From NCBI GenBank assembly GCA_018398765.1, contig JAHBMJ010005404.1:86633-150632 (forward strand): 64,000 nucleotides of DNA, read 5' to 3'. Numbering within the stretch: the first letter of the stretch is position 1; each line of letters starts with the position of its first letter. Position numbers and translations under genes: made by a program. Source of the stretch: Chromera velia (Eukaryota; Sar; Chromeraceae). Below, piece after piece: positions 11,650-24,694 of this stretch. The notes beneath the pieces are model-generated. The model was not told the DNA's origin. It saw nothing but the letters and a program-made list of their open reading frames with translations, and ran no database searches.

Positions 11650-14600
11650 GGAAAGAAACAAAAGAAAGAATTGAGCAGGACGAGGAATGAATAAAAGAAG
11701 AAGAAAAAGCAAGAAGACAGAGGGAGCACACAAGCGTATGTGATTCTGCACAGAAGCGAAATGCCAAAAGAACCGAGCCAGTCACCGACATTTGAGGAGA
11801 AATCACCGGGGCTCCAAGTCCATCCGGCGTATGCTCCAGCAGAGTTTGACACCGCCTTTGCTTCCGATGCCATGAAGGTCTCTGCGCTCGAGATCTCTTC
11901 GACATCCTCGTTTCTGTAGCAGCTGTAGGTCGGCATGAGCCTTGCCTCCGTCGGCCTCTGCCACTTGCCGTCCTCCGTGTCGATGCCCCAAGTGAGGCCA
12001 ATCACGGGAGCACGGAACCCAGGGTCGATCAACGTCCCCTCATTCTCACCCCACACGTTCCCCTTCATAATGTCGTACCCGATCCCGAGGAAGTCTATCG
12101 AGGGCGGAGCGTCAGTGTCTCCTCGGTTCTCGTGGAAGCCCTCGTGCTCATACCACTTAGACCCTTCAGGCTTGTCAACCAGGCCTTGCTCCAGAAGCGT
12201 GGCTGTGCTTCTGGTGGCGTTGGGCCTGAAGGGTCGAGTCGGGGGTCCGTTCTTCCGAATGCCCAGGGACTTCTCTAACAGGTCCAAGTGATGCTCGTGC
12301 ATCTTCGCAGCCAGGTCCTCTCCAGAGAGGCCGTAGAGGGCCAGGAGACGGTCTTCAAGTGTCAAACTTCGGGGCTGTCTGCCGCCACCTTCCTGTTCCT
12401 TTTGCATGAACTTCGAGAGCTCTTCATGTCTGATCACCTCAGAGTGCGATCTGAAGTGTTGTGCTTGGTTCCCCTCCTTCATGTCTTGCGCAAGTTTCTC
12501 TTCAACGAGAAGAGTCGTAGGCTTCAGAGTGATGGCGATTCCGCCGCTGTCTGACGTCACGGTGAAATTGGACTTCGTGATCTTCTCATACGGCTGATAA
12601 CAACCCAAGTAGCCCAAGTGCGCCTCAAAGCAGCAGTTCAGCTGCTCGCACTGCAACCGCTGTGTGTCCCAATCGCCTGTCATCAGAGCGTCGCTGTCGT
12701 AGGAAAGGGCGCCGCAGAGCTTTCTCTCTTTCACGGGAAGCTGGCACTGGGGGTTCACCTGCAAGCAAAAAAATGATATCACGTCCAAGATCCGTACATG
12801 ATCGTGTCGACCGGGGGGAAGAAATGATTCCACTTTCAGTTAAGTGGATCGCACGCAGACTGTGGCGGCGACCGTTGACATGCCTGTAGTTGCCTTGATG
12901 TTGACTTTCATGCGCGTCTTTCTTCTAATTCATCTTGCCGCGTACTTTTAACACAGCAAAGCCAGCCCACACGCGTCTGTTCGAACATGTGGAGAATAAT
13001 TACTGCAGCTGAAGAATAAAACTTTATGCATACAAGTCTGTTGGACTCTATCCCTTCCCGTGTCTGTCTGTCTATCTGCCGCAGCGCCTTGGACAAGCTC
13101 GAAGGCCAGCTGCAAGGACTACTGCGTTCCTGCAAACTGTCTACCAACCTGGAAAGCCGTTGCTGGAAGAACGATCTGTCCGCAGCTGACGCCGTCTTTT
13201 TGCAACTCAAAGCCGAACATCGAGCACCGGCACTCTGCCTTGGACCCCGTGTGCTTTCCGTTTTTATCAAAAGTCGGGTGCAGATGGCAAGAGTCGTGGC
13301 AGCCCTTCACTGTGCAAGCATCCAGATAGACGTCGTCGCCGATCCACTTCGGCTTGGGCGCCGGGGGGTGGGTCTTGCCGGTGTGTTTGTACTCCAGCCA
13401 GCCGATGCCCTCGAAGGCCCACTCTCGACCCGCGAAGGGCCCCCCCGCGCCTCCGGAGACCTTGATCTCTTGGGGGAACCATCCGTCGGCTGTGTGGGCA
13501 ACAAGCCGGAGGCCGTTGACTTGAAAGTCGCCGTTGTCTGCCAGCTCTGGGAAGTTGACAGCTTTGGGGGCGCTGGTCTTCCCCTTGACCATGTCGTCTT
13601 TCCCCACAACGAAGGGCTTCGAGAGACAGTGCTCGGGGCTCTCACAGACGAATATATCCACGTCTCCTGCACATCCTGCCTCTGCAGTCTCGTCGGACGT
13701 CGACACGGTCAGAGACAGCTTCGGTCCACTCTGCAGGCAGAACCAGCAGAACGAATCAGCATTTCGAAAGTGTATGACAAAAAGATGATCGAAGCAAACG
13801 GTCGATCGTGAGTGGGGTCAGCCAAGCTTGCATGGTTTGTTCGAGAGGGAAGACTCGAATGTAATGCATGTCCACCAGAATCCGGAGTGAACAGCAAAGT
13901 CCAGACAAGAAAGAACAGCGCATCAAACGATGGGAAAAATTACACTTTGAGAGACAAAACAGGAGAGGCCGAGCTCAATATAGGCAGGAGGTGGGAAATC
14001 CAAAAGATGTAGAGAAAGCGCGTGCAACAGCCGACTGTCCGAAACAAATCCGTATCCCATGTATACAGCCTGTACGTGCAACCGAACTAGGTACATGAGT
14101 GAGCCGCGTCCTGTCTTGCTCAAATTGTACGCGCGCGCGCACACACACACACACACGTCTGTCTTTGTTCGTTCATCAGTTGAGTCCCCTGATCGACCCA
14201 CGTTAAGGTCAGGTACAAAACAGCCCAAGTACTCAGGTCTCGCCTCAAAGCAGCACCCGAGGGCCTCGCATTCCGCCTGCTGCTGCTCCCACTCGCCCAG
14301 CCACAGCGCGTTCTCCTCATACTTCAGGTTACCACATTCCTTCCTGTCTGCAATGTCAATGTTCCTGCAAGCAGAAATCAAGCGGATTATTCTATCGATA
14401 GCTTCATTGGTAACGGTCACAGACGCATGTCCGTTCGCAACAGAAGAGAATTTTGTCAATCTGTCCAGGTACAGCGAAATGAACGGAGCCTATTTGAAAG
14501 CTGCCCGGCAGTTCGGAAGGAAGGATGGATGGAAAATCTAACCCGAGCTACATGCATCCCGATGGCAAACGAAAAATAAATGAAAGAGTGACAAAACGAG

Positions 14601-16744
14601 ACCTGTATCATCCTCCACACAAACACCACAACCCAAAAATCTTGAATTGGCCAACCGCAGGGAACCTCCTGTGTATTTCTGAAGCAGTCTCATGAACGTA
14701 ATCGTGTGCGAAGAAGCCGTGATGCAGCAGCCCGACGCACGCACATACCTGCACTGAGGGACTCTCGAATAAGCCTCCTTGGGAATGAACGTGAAGCCGC
14801 AACTCTTCCCGTCTGCCATCAGACTCTGTCCCTTTTCACTACAGAGACACTCGGCCCCGTTGAATTCAAATTTCCCGTCCTTGTCGAAGTGGGGCATCTC
14901 TCTGCAGTCCTCAGAGCACTGAGCGGTCTTACAAACATCCAACAGGACATCCCCCCCAGTCCAGAGGACGACAGGCTCGGCTGGGTACCTCTCCTTTGCC
15001 CCCTTTGCACTCCCATCGACACCCTCTTCCAACCACCCGAGACCCGAAAATCGGAAACTCCGCCCTGCGAAGGAACCGCTGAGGCCTTCCAAAAGAAAAC
15101 TCTCGGGATACCAGGCGTCCCCTGTCTCTGAGACGAGACGAAGGGCGTTCAGACGGAAGTCAGGGTTGTCGAGCAGTTCGGGGAAGTTGATCTCCAAACG
15201 CTTGCTCTGCTTACCAGACTGGAGGTGCGACTCGTCGAGAGTGAAGGACTCGGAGAGGCACAGACCCTCCCCCTCGCACAACGACACCTTCACTGGTCCC
15301 TTGGATCCGGCAGCCGCGAGGCCGTGCGTCGTCACAGATAGGCCGATGCGGGGTCCCGACAGAGCAGTGTACATGTGGAAGCTCTTGCGGCCCCGTGCAG
15401 TCGGCACCGACGCGCTGCTGCTCCCCGGCGTCTGCTGGATCGTGCTGAAGTCGGGGGATCTGGAGTCGCCCGCAAGCCACGCAGAGACGCCGAAATGGAC
15501 TGCAAGAAAGAAAGTAAATTGATCGCACGCAGGCGGGGAGATGAGATGAGTCAACGGCAATTGGCAGAGACAAGAAACCACAGAGAATTGGACATGAGCA
15601 GAAGACATAAGTGTGTTGCGAATGCGGCAATCAATACTTTGTTTGTTGTTTCTCAAACGCCAGACAGAACAGTCACAGAGTCCCGCCAGGGAGGAACCCC
15701 CCAGCTAGAGAAGAGAGAGAATGAACGACTGACTGACTGACTGACTCCGGGGCCCTAACTCGAATCGGACAGCGACCCACTCACACCCCCAGGCGTCGAG
15801 ACCCGACTCGGGAGGTGCGAGGATGTTGAGCTTCTCCGGGACGAACTCCATGTCGTTGGTTGTGAATGCGCTCTCAAAGCTCTGAATGTTGGCAGCCAGG
15901 AGGTTGGCGACCTTGATGGGAGGCAGGCAGTCCGAGGCGCTGCAGACAGTCAACTCAAACGGCCCAGCACTTCCTGCCGCAGCGTGGTCGATGGTCTTCA
16001 CTTCCAGCGTCACTTTTATTCCCTTCACCTGCATGCATGCGGGAGGCAGGGAATCCAGCAATACACACAGACGGAGAGGCAGACCATTTTTGAGCAACAG
16101 AATTATAAAGGCAGCGAGAGACAGCCCCTCAACGACTTTGAGTCACAAGAAAGACCCTTCTTCGGACCCCCTGGCTGGTGTCATTCCTGCATACATTTCA
16201 TTTCAAGCATCTGTCGCAAGATCTGCGCATCTCAATATCTACACTGTACTGTGCTGCGCGTAGAGCAGCGGATTGAGAATAGTGCTTTTCAATGTGCACT
16301 TCAGCTGCGTTGATCTGTTCGTGGAGTGCAAGAAGTGATCCAGACAGATGGAACCTCAGGCAAAGCGAAGTCGTCCTTATTTCTTTTCTTCTACCCAGAT
16401 ACCGACCTCAAGGTAGATGTCGTCCTGCACGAAGTCTGCAGGCACACCTTCAGCGAGCGACTGGGCAGTCAGTGTAGGGGCCTGCACGGGGGGTGCCACC
16501 CATCCGTTGGCCCAAATGACCAGACCCTCCGAGTCTTTGGGCACCACCAGCTCCCCTCTATTGTTCACCAGAGCCTCCGTCTGCATGTTCACACGAAGAG
16601 CTGCGGCGAACCAAGGGTCCCCGCCGTCGGATTGCAACACGGCACCCGCAAGACCGTCGTGTAGATTCTCGCTGCTCAGCTGTTCGGCTGCAAGCGTGCA
16701 AGGAAGGAACGGAAAATGTTCCGTCAGTCTTTCTCCTTTCATTC

Positions 16745-16775
<31 letters not shown>

Positions 16776-19700
16776 ACTTGCTGGCAAAAGCTCACCGGAA
16801 TCATGTGTCAACCCCTTCCTCTGACTCACTCCTCCATTATTCAGCCACTCACTCCTTCCCTGAGGGAGTCACTCTGCCAGTTGATCAACTAGTCAATCAT
16901 GCAGTCAGACCACCACCACGCATCTAGTCTACCTGCCAGACAGTCTCGCTATCATTCAGTCGACCCACACAGACTGAAGTGATTCTGTGAGATTGGCGCG
17001 CAAATCGCGAACAAAAGTTGCTTCCCTCTCCACCTCATCATTTTGTCAGAAGGACGTGACGTACCTGCGGGGAGTGCAAAGAAGTCGGGATCCGAGATCA
17101 GGGTCGTGGGGTCGATTCCCTTCCCGGCCGCGAGGATTCCAAGGGCTGCAGCTCCCGAGATGACTCCAAAGAAGTCCTGTGACTGCCCAGCCTTCAGATT
17201 GTACAGCCGGATTGCGCTCTCCTTTCCCACACACTGGCTGCGCTGCCCGGGCTTCGGACAGAGGTGCACGAACACCGGACCTGCGGACCCGGCCCCCTCG
17301 GCGTCTCTCGTGATCGCACGGATTCCCACAGAAACGTCTCCAGCGTTGATTGTCTTTCCAACCTGGAAAGAATTCATACAGACCAGAGGAAACACGAAAA
17401 GACGCATTCAAGAAGGTGTGAGACCTATGAAGACACATAAGCCACAGCATCCGGAGAGAGGGAAAAACGAGAAGAGAAGCGAGAGAAAATCACTCAAACT
17501 TGGACAGGAGCGAACGGGTGAACAAATCTCACGAAGACTACGGTGATTATCTGTCCATGCAGACTCTCCTTTTCATCTTCTTCACTCCCCTCTGACCTCC
17601 AAAAAGTTTCCAGGATCTTCTGCTTCCGGGCCCGTCACTTCGTCTGGCTTCTTTGCCAACGATCCATGCACGGGGAAGGTGCCGTGGTCGCTGTCGGCAA
17701 CTGTGAGAGTGAAGGATAGGAGTCGCCAGGCGTCTACGTCGGCCTTCACCGTCACCGTCGCGCTGGAGGTGGAAGAAGAAGTAGGCGGCACACCGGTGGG
17801 GGAAGCGAGCTCATCCTCGTGATTCTGTCGGCCTGCGAGTTCCTGAAGTTCCCTGACTTCCTTCTCGACAAGGTTGCTCTCGGCCCCGCTTCTGATCAGA
17901 GAGGCCCCCGTCTCCAGCAGAGACGTCGCGCCTGTCGTGCTTGGGGGGGCAGGCTGGGGTGTGGTTGACGCAGCAGCTGTTGCAGTCGCAGAGGCGGACT
18001 GAGGTCCCTTGCCGAGAGAAAGGAACGACCCAACGGCTTCAACGTGGAGTGCGCGCAGGTGCCATGTGTCGAGGTCGATCTGCGCCTTTTCGCCCGAAAT
18101 GGTTCCCCGAAACTCCTGCGTCTCCCCCTTTCGGAGCCCCCACGCACGCACAAACCCAAACTCCTGGGCTGGGAGGCAGTTCACCGAAGACTGTGACGCC
18201 TGCTGTTTCTGCTCCTGCAGCGTCAGACCTGTAGGGTTCACCACGGCACCGCAGAAGGAGAAGAGGAAGGTCCCGTCAGACCCTGCCTCTTCGGAGATGG
18301 CCTGCATGCAGGGATGGATGGATGGATGCAGGCGGCGGGGGATTGTAGGCAGAGAGAGAGGAAGAAACGCAGCAGAAAAGAATGTCAATAACTTTCTGGA
18401 TTCGACCCTTCAAGGAGCAGCCATCCATCAACATGTGACGGTTCCATGCAACTCCACAGAAGGAGAAGACTGGTGATTTGTTTTTTTGAGAAGCCAAATC
18501 CTTTTTACAGGCATGCAGGCTCTTGAGACCTTACTCAAAAAAAGAGGAAGGGAAAGCAAATATGACGATTACAGTAAGAGGGAAAACGAACAATCCCGCA
18601 TGACCGGAAGCAGCAGGGAAACTGCACGCTCCGGCCAAGAAAGTATCAACCGACCGACCGACCGACCGTTGTTGTCTTCAGAACCACCGCTTTCCGGGGC
18701 TTGAGGTCTACGGTCTTTCCTGGTTCGAGCTTCAAGTCCGGGGAGGCGGGCCCGAAGTGCGAGAGGTCCTCTCCCTCCAGGTGCACTCTCAACCAGTCGA
18801 ACACGCAGGGCCCCTTTCCCCCGTTGGTCACCTGAACGTGCTCCAACTTGAAGTCGTCTTTCAAGGCGTGGAAGGTCGCGCTTCCATGTGCAAGTCCATC
18901 CTTATCGGCCTTCCCAACAGGATCCAAAATAGTCAGCTTCTCCTTCGAGCACACGTCAGCACCCCCCTCTTTTCCACACACGCGAATGAAAAGGGGACCG
19001 TCGCAATTCGGTTGACCGTCAATGGGCACGGGGGGCGCGAGGACTGCGGCAGATGTCGCTCCATTCCGAGACAGACGGGTGGAGACGAGAACGAAATTCG
19101 GATCCCCTATGTAGTGCTCCTCCTGTTTGACCCCCTCTTCCGATCCCCCCTCGGAGGGACTCAAAGTCATCACAGGGTTGTCCAGCCACCCATCCATCTC
19201 AAGTTCCAACGACAGCTTCCCCACCTTTGCCTTCAGAGACCTGCCGAACCAGCCGTCTCCCTCGCCCTTCATCGTCAGCTGCATGCATGAATGAATGGAC
19301 AGACACACACACGCACGCACACACACACACACACGCGCGCGCACGCACACAGAGGGAGAGAGAGGGAGAGAAATGAGTGAATGGATGCACACGTATCCTC
19401 GCCAATACCACACGCAAGAGACACCAAATTTGTTGACAGGGATCAATTTGCATCTGACAGATGAACCAGAGAGAACCACATGCAGAGTGCCCACGTCATC
19501 CATCGATGTACTGTCAATCATGCGCATGAATCAATTGTAGGAGAGAAAAAACCGAGCAGAGCATGCATTCCAGCAGGACAATACTCACACTGAGACACAA
19601 AACCTAAACGCAAAACACGTCTTGCTTGATTGGAAATTTCTTCTCTACGGTCCAGTTTCCTTTTTCGCTTCCTTCCTTCCTGTCGTCTTTGTCTGATCTG

Positions 19701-22373
19701 ATAGAATCTGACCAGGAGAGCGTTCAGTTGAAACGAGTCTGCATGCGGAGGCGCCACACCGAGGAATGTTTGAGTTTCGCCTGCCTGAAGATCTGTCAGC
19801 ACCACCCCGCCCTCTAGGCACATCGACCCAGAGGCACACAACGCCACCTCGACAGGACCACTGGACCCGCAAGCAGGGGTGTCCCCTCTGGTCGTTACAG
19901 TCACGCTCATGAGTTCCGTCTTGACGATCCTCGTTTTCTTCGCAAGGAAGCTGCCCCCTCCCGCTGCCGCGAGTGCCGAGCCAGTAGTAGCGCCTCCATC
20001 CTGGAACTCGAACGCGTCCTTGCCCCCGACTGTGTCGTCCCCCCCCATGGGGGAGATCCAGCCGTCTGCCTCTGCGATGAACGTCTCGCCGTCCCAGAGA
20101 GACTCAAAGTCCGCAGCCACCATCTCGTACGGGTCTGCTGAACCCGGCAGCGTCTGTGGTCACCCACAAGAAGGACATCGGATAATGTACAAAAACAACA
20201 GTATGGATGGATGCAAAGCAAACGCGGATCGGTGTAGCATGCGGTAGGCTTTTCGAAAGCAAAGGAGGCACCGTTGAAAAGATGGGCACGTCTGATAAAT
20301 CCGGGATCATGGGATGGGGGAATGAGTGAGCGTATCACGCCAAACAGAGAGGCAAAGAATCGGGATCGAGTGGAGCGGCTGGAAACATCGCGGGAGAACA
20401 ACTTGAGAAGCAGCAGCCCTGTATGTACGGAATAACGAGACTCCCTCGTTTCGTTTCCATCAACCAATCATTGCGAGGAGATTCAATTGATGCATGAGAT
20501 AGATGAACAAACAAACGCACATATCGATTCCAACATTCTGACCGACCTGCAGCGCGACATGTTTGACAAACACAGGCCTCATGTCGGTGGCGGAGGCCTC
20601 CAGTTGGACGGCAGCGATGACTCCCAGCAGCTCTGCCGCGACGTCTTTGGGGGTCTGTTGAGTCGATGAGGGCGGAGCGGTGAGGTACAGAGGACAGGAG
20701 ACGGTCAGGGGCCTGCCGTCTCTCTCGGAGAGGCCGTACACGTCGATGGTGTCAGGGTCACACGAGTTCTCGTTGTCGCACAGGCTCACCTTCAGGGGAG
20801 CAGAGCTCGAGCTCCCTCCCCCAACTGCAGACACCTTGTCGGCCTCAGCGGCTTTTCCCGCCCGCCCCCTGCATACAGCCACAGAGCGGAGGAAAAAGGG
20901 CATCTAATGCTTCCATGGATGAAGGCAAATACGACAGAGACACAAGAAAAGCGGAAAGCCGCATTCATTTAAGCACAAGACCAGACGCTTTATCACCGTC
21001 GGAAGCAAGCTGATTTATTTGAGAAATGAGAGACACATGTCGATCTACCGCTGTCCTGGTGCAAGAAACTGACTTCCTCTCAAAGAAATCTTGTGTTGTT
21101 CTACCGCTTCGCCTGTCTTTCACCAGCCTATCAAAAGGTCAGCAATTGGGTCGGTTTCTCCGTCTGTTTGCTCGACTGCTGGCTTGTCTGTCTCTTTGCG
21201 CAGGTGAGCATCACTGCGACCTACAGTGTGTTCATTCAACAGCACTGATCAAATAAAAAACTCACTACGTGCCTGCCCCAACGCAGACGTAAAGGAAAAA
21301 TTAAACAAACACCACACAAGCGATGGCAAGAAAGCTGCCTGCCAATCAATCGACTGACTGTACTTGGAGAACAGCGATCGGGACCTCTTTCAAGATCGCC
21401 TTCTCTTTCCGCATGCACACCACGGATTGGGCAGGCGCTGGAGGTCCCCAAACCTCTGCATTCTTTCCCTTCGTCTTCAGATACTTCTCGGCGTCTCCGT
21501 GGGTGTCTTCCAGGTCAATCTCGGAGGCAGAGAGGCCCTCAGACGCTCCACGAGCGAACCTGCACAAACGAATGAATGAACGCATTAGTAGGATGTGCAG
21601 CCAGATCTTATGAATCACTAATACGCGTCCTTCCTGTCCCACCCACTCTGATCGATAGAGTTCTTTTTCGCTTTCCTGAATTGGATTAAGCTAAACACGC
21701 AGAGATTTCACAATCTCACAGTCATGTACACACACAAAGTCGTAGACAGACAAGTGAAGGAGCCCAGCGCGGACAGTGTAGGAAAAAAGAGAGCAAACCA
21801 ATTCCAACACATCCCATACAAACTGACAGAACCCCCTTGATTTTCCTACCAGGCGTTCAATGAGTTCAGGTTCATCTGTGCAAAGGATTTCCCCCCCTGG
21901 ACCATCTCAGCTTTGGCCTTGACCACCAGCCAGCCGTCGTGGGTCTGCGACGAAATCCTGACGGTCTTCAACTTGAAGAATCTCGCAGCAGTGGTCGACA
22001 GGGTGTTTGCATGCACCTTTGCTGCACATACACATCAATACAAGAATGCACAAGAACATGCATGTCTGCAGTGACTACTCGCAGGGAAGCGGGTCTGCTG
22101 CATTTTTGTTGAGTGCGCGACCCAGGCTCACAGACCCGCATTCCATTGAAAAGATAGTTGAAACAAAAAGGCAGCACGAACGTGAAAGAAAAACTTTGTT
22201 GACATGAAGAGAGCTCCCTCGTGTCTCTCTGGATGTTTCTTTCTGCTTGCCCCTGGCCTGTCTGTCTGTCTGTCCAAAACGTCTGTTCTCTTTTTTTTTC
22301 GCTCTCTTTCTCTGACCCTCTGCCAGACACTGTAGAGAACCTTTGCGGCATCGGTCGGCCCTTGTGTTTGCAT

Positions 22374-22416
<43 letters not shown>

Positions 22417-24651
22417 GGTTTCCTTCCTGCGCTTCTGAAGTAGACGGTCGACTCACTCTCGAAGGTCTGCGTCTTCCCCTCTGCGAGTTCAGTCATGTTC
22501 ACTGTCGCGTCGATGCAGGTTCTGTCGAGGTACCCCTCACAGAAACGGGCCTCGATTGGACCTGTCGAGCCCGCACCCAGGGCCTCCGAGGTCTCAACGG
22601 TCATGCGGAGGACGACAGGTTCCTGCGTGGCGTACACAGAAACTCCGAGGGCGCCCCCGCACGCCACGCCGTCCGCCTTCGGACAAGGGAGGTGACACAC
22701 TGCAGGCAGGCAACAAAGAGGGACAGGGGCAGGGGAGAGAGCAACATAAACATGCAGTAAAGCTCTTTTGAGTGAGAGCACCTGTATAGTGATGACAGTA
22801 GGGGCTTACTCGTGTTTGCCTCGGCAAATGACTCAAGGAGAGAGACATCTCGCGATCCGGCAGGAGGAAATGATGGCTGGCTGAATATCTGTTGATGAAG
22901 CGACACGTGCGTGCCTTTTCTCTTGAATCTTCCTTGCTATTCTTCGCTCTTCTTTGCCTGAATGGACAGGCAAAATCACGCTGTAAGAAAGAAACCGTCA
23001 CGCGGGGGGAAAACACCTGACTGCCTGCTGAAAGAACCGCTGGAGAGCAGAACAAAGCTACTCATGACTGACTGTCAGATTCTCCCTCCTTCTGTCCCTT
23101 CGCGTCCCCGAGAGAGTTCACGCAGAAGCACGACCCCTCTTTTCCGAGAGCAAAATAGGCAGACCCCTTCTCGTCACAAAAGCTCGCGCAGGGCCCTGGA
23201 GCCCCCTTTGTGCCTGAGTCGTCTATTTCGCCCTGGTCAGCCAGGGCCCTCAGTGCCTTTGCATCCAAGCAGCCGAGGTACAGGTAACTGTCCGAGGGAA
23301 CTGTACCCGTCCGTTCATCCAGCAGAATGCATGCCAGGCAGAGCACACAGAGACAGCGTGCGAGAGGAGAAGGGGGGGGGGGGATTCAACATCTTGCACG
23401 CACACGCAAACAAGCAAAGAGAGAGAGAGAGAGAGAGAGAGAGGTTGGGAGTGGTATATGCGGACTACCGCAAAGAGATGCAAGGTGCGTGACAGAAAAG
23501 AAAGTTTTTGTGGACACATGCAAGAGTATTGAACTGATGGATGCCGCATCTCAGATGCCGAAGGAGAAGTGCGGGAAGTGGGTGTACAAGCAGCGATCTG
23601 GCCTCACAAGCAAGCGGGCATTCCAAAAGATTGACAGACAAACAACCGACCAACCGACCAGGGCGCGTGGCAGTGACTGCGTAAACGTCTGTTGTTTTTT
23701 CCCCTCCGCAGGACACGAAGTTGGAGTCTGGGCAGGTGCGGTGACACTTCCAAGAGGGCGCCTGGCCTTTGGAGCCGTATGTGTCTCCGCAGTGGCATTC
23801 TTCCCCCTCTCTCAATCCGAAGTACAGAGTTCCCTTTGAACTGCAGAACTCCTGACAGCCCGACGTCGATACGTCCTCCACCTTTGTTGACACCAGAGAT
23901 CCCCCGAGGTCATTCCCGTCTGGGTCCTCGAAACAGCCAACATGGACACGGTCAGCGTCAGGTCGTGTGGTCTCGTAGACAGAAAAAGCAGCCGTGGTCC
24001 CTCCGCATGCCACCATAGGCTCATCCTCGCATCTGCAGGGGCACAAAACCAGATTTTTGTATTCGCGCGAGCTCACGGTGCACGACAAGATTCTGACTAG
24101 GAGGAAGGGTACTCGTGAAGAGAAGGCCGTGCACGCATGAACCTCTCCGATGGGTGGAGTGAGAAGACGACTGCATGACTACGGAGCATTGTCAATCGAT
24201 CCCCCCAGCACTGACAAAACCGCATTCGAGCACAAACGGTCTTGCCGACCGACAAATTCCTTCACGCATGCAAGCACAAATGTTCACTCTGTCCACTCGA
24301 CCAATGCATCGATTGGTGGATTGCTGGCTCCATGACCCTCCACAATTAGGGTCTGCATGCTCACTCACTCGCTGACCTGACGATGCAGCTTGTCTGGAAA
24401 GGGATCTCGTTGTCGTCTGCGTCGAGAACCGCCTGCCTGTGTGTCTTGGTGAACTCTTCATCATCCCCGCAGAGACACCTGCATGCAGAGATGCAAAACT
24501 TCGGACTTGGGCACGCGCAAATACACTCACTTGTACGCTCATTTACTGCTAGCTGGTATCGAGCAGGAAGAGAGAAAGAAAAGGGAACCAAGGGAGGCAG
24601 AAAGGGAGGAAGGAAGAGAGGAGGGAGAGAGAGAGACAGAGAAAGAGGCAA

Positions 24652-24694
<43 letters not shown>

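Noticed and set aside
13026-13811. Long plus-strand open frame (261 codons)
   Set aside because: It is the reverse-complement shadow of exon 33 of the giant gene, whose minus-strand translation shows conserved Cys patterns and paralogy to exon 31.
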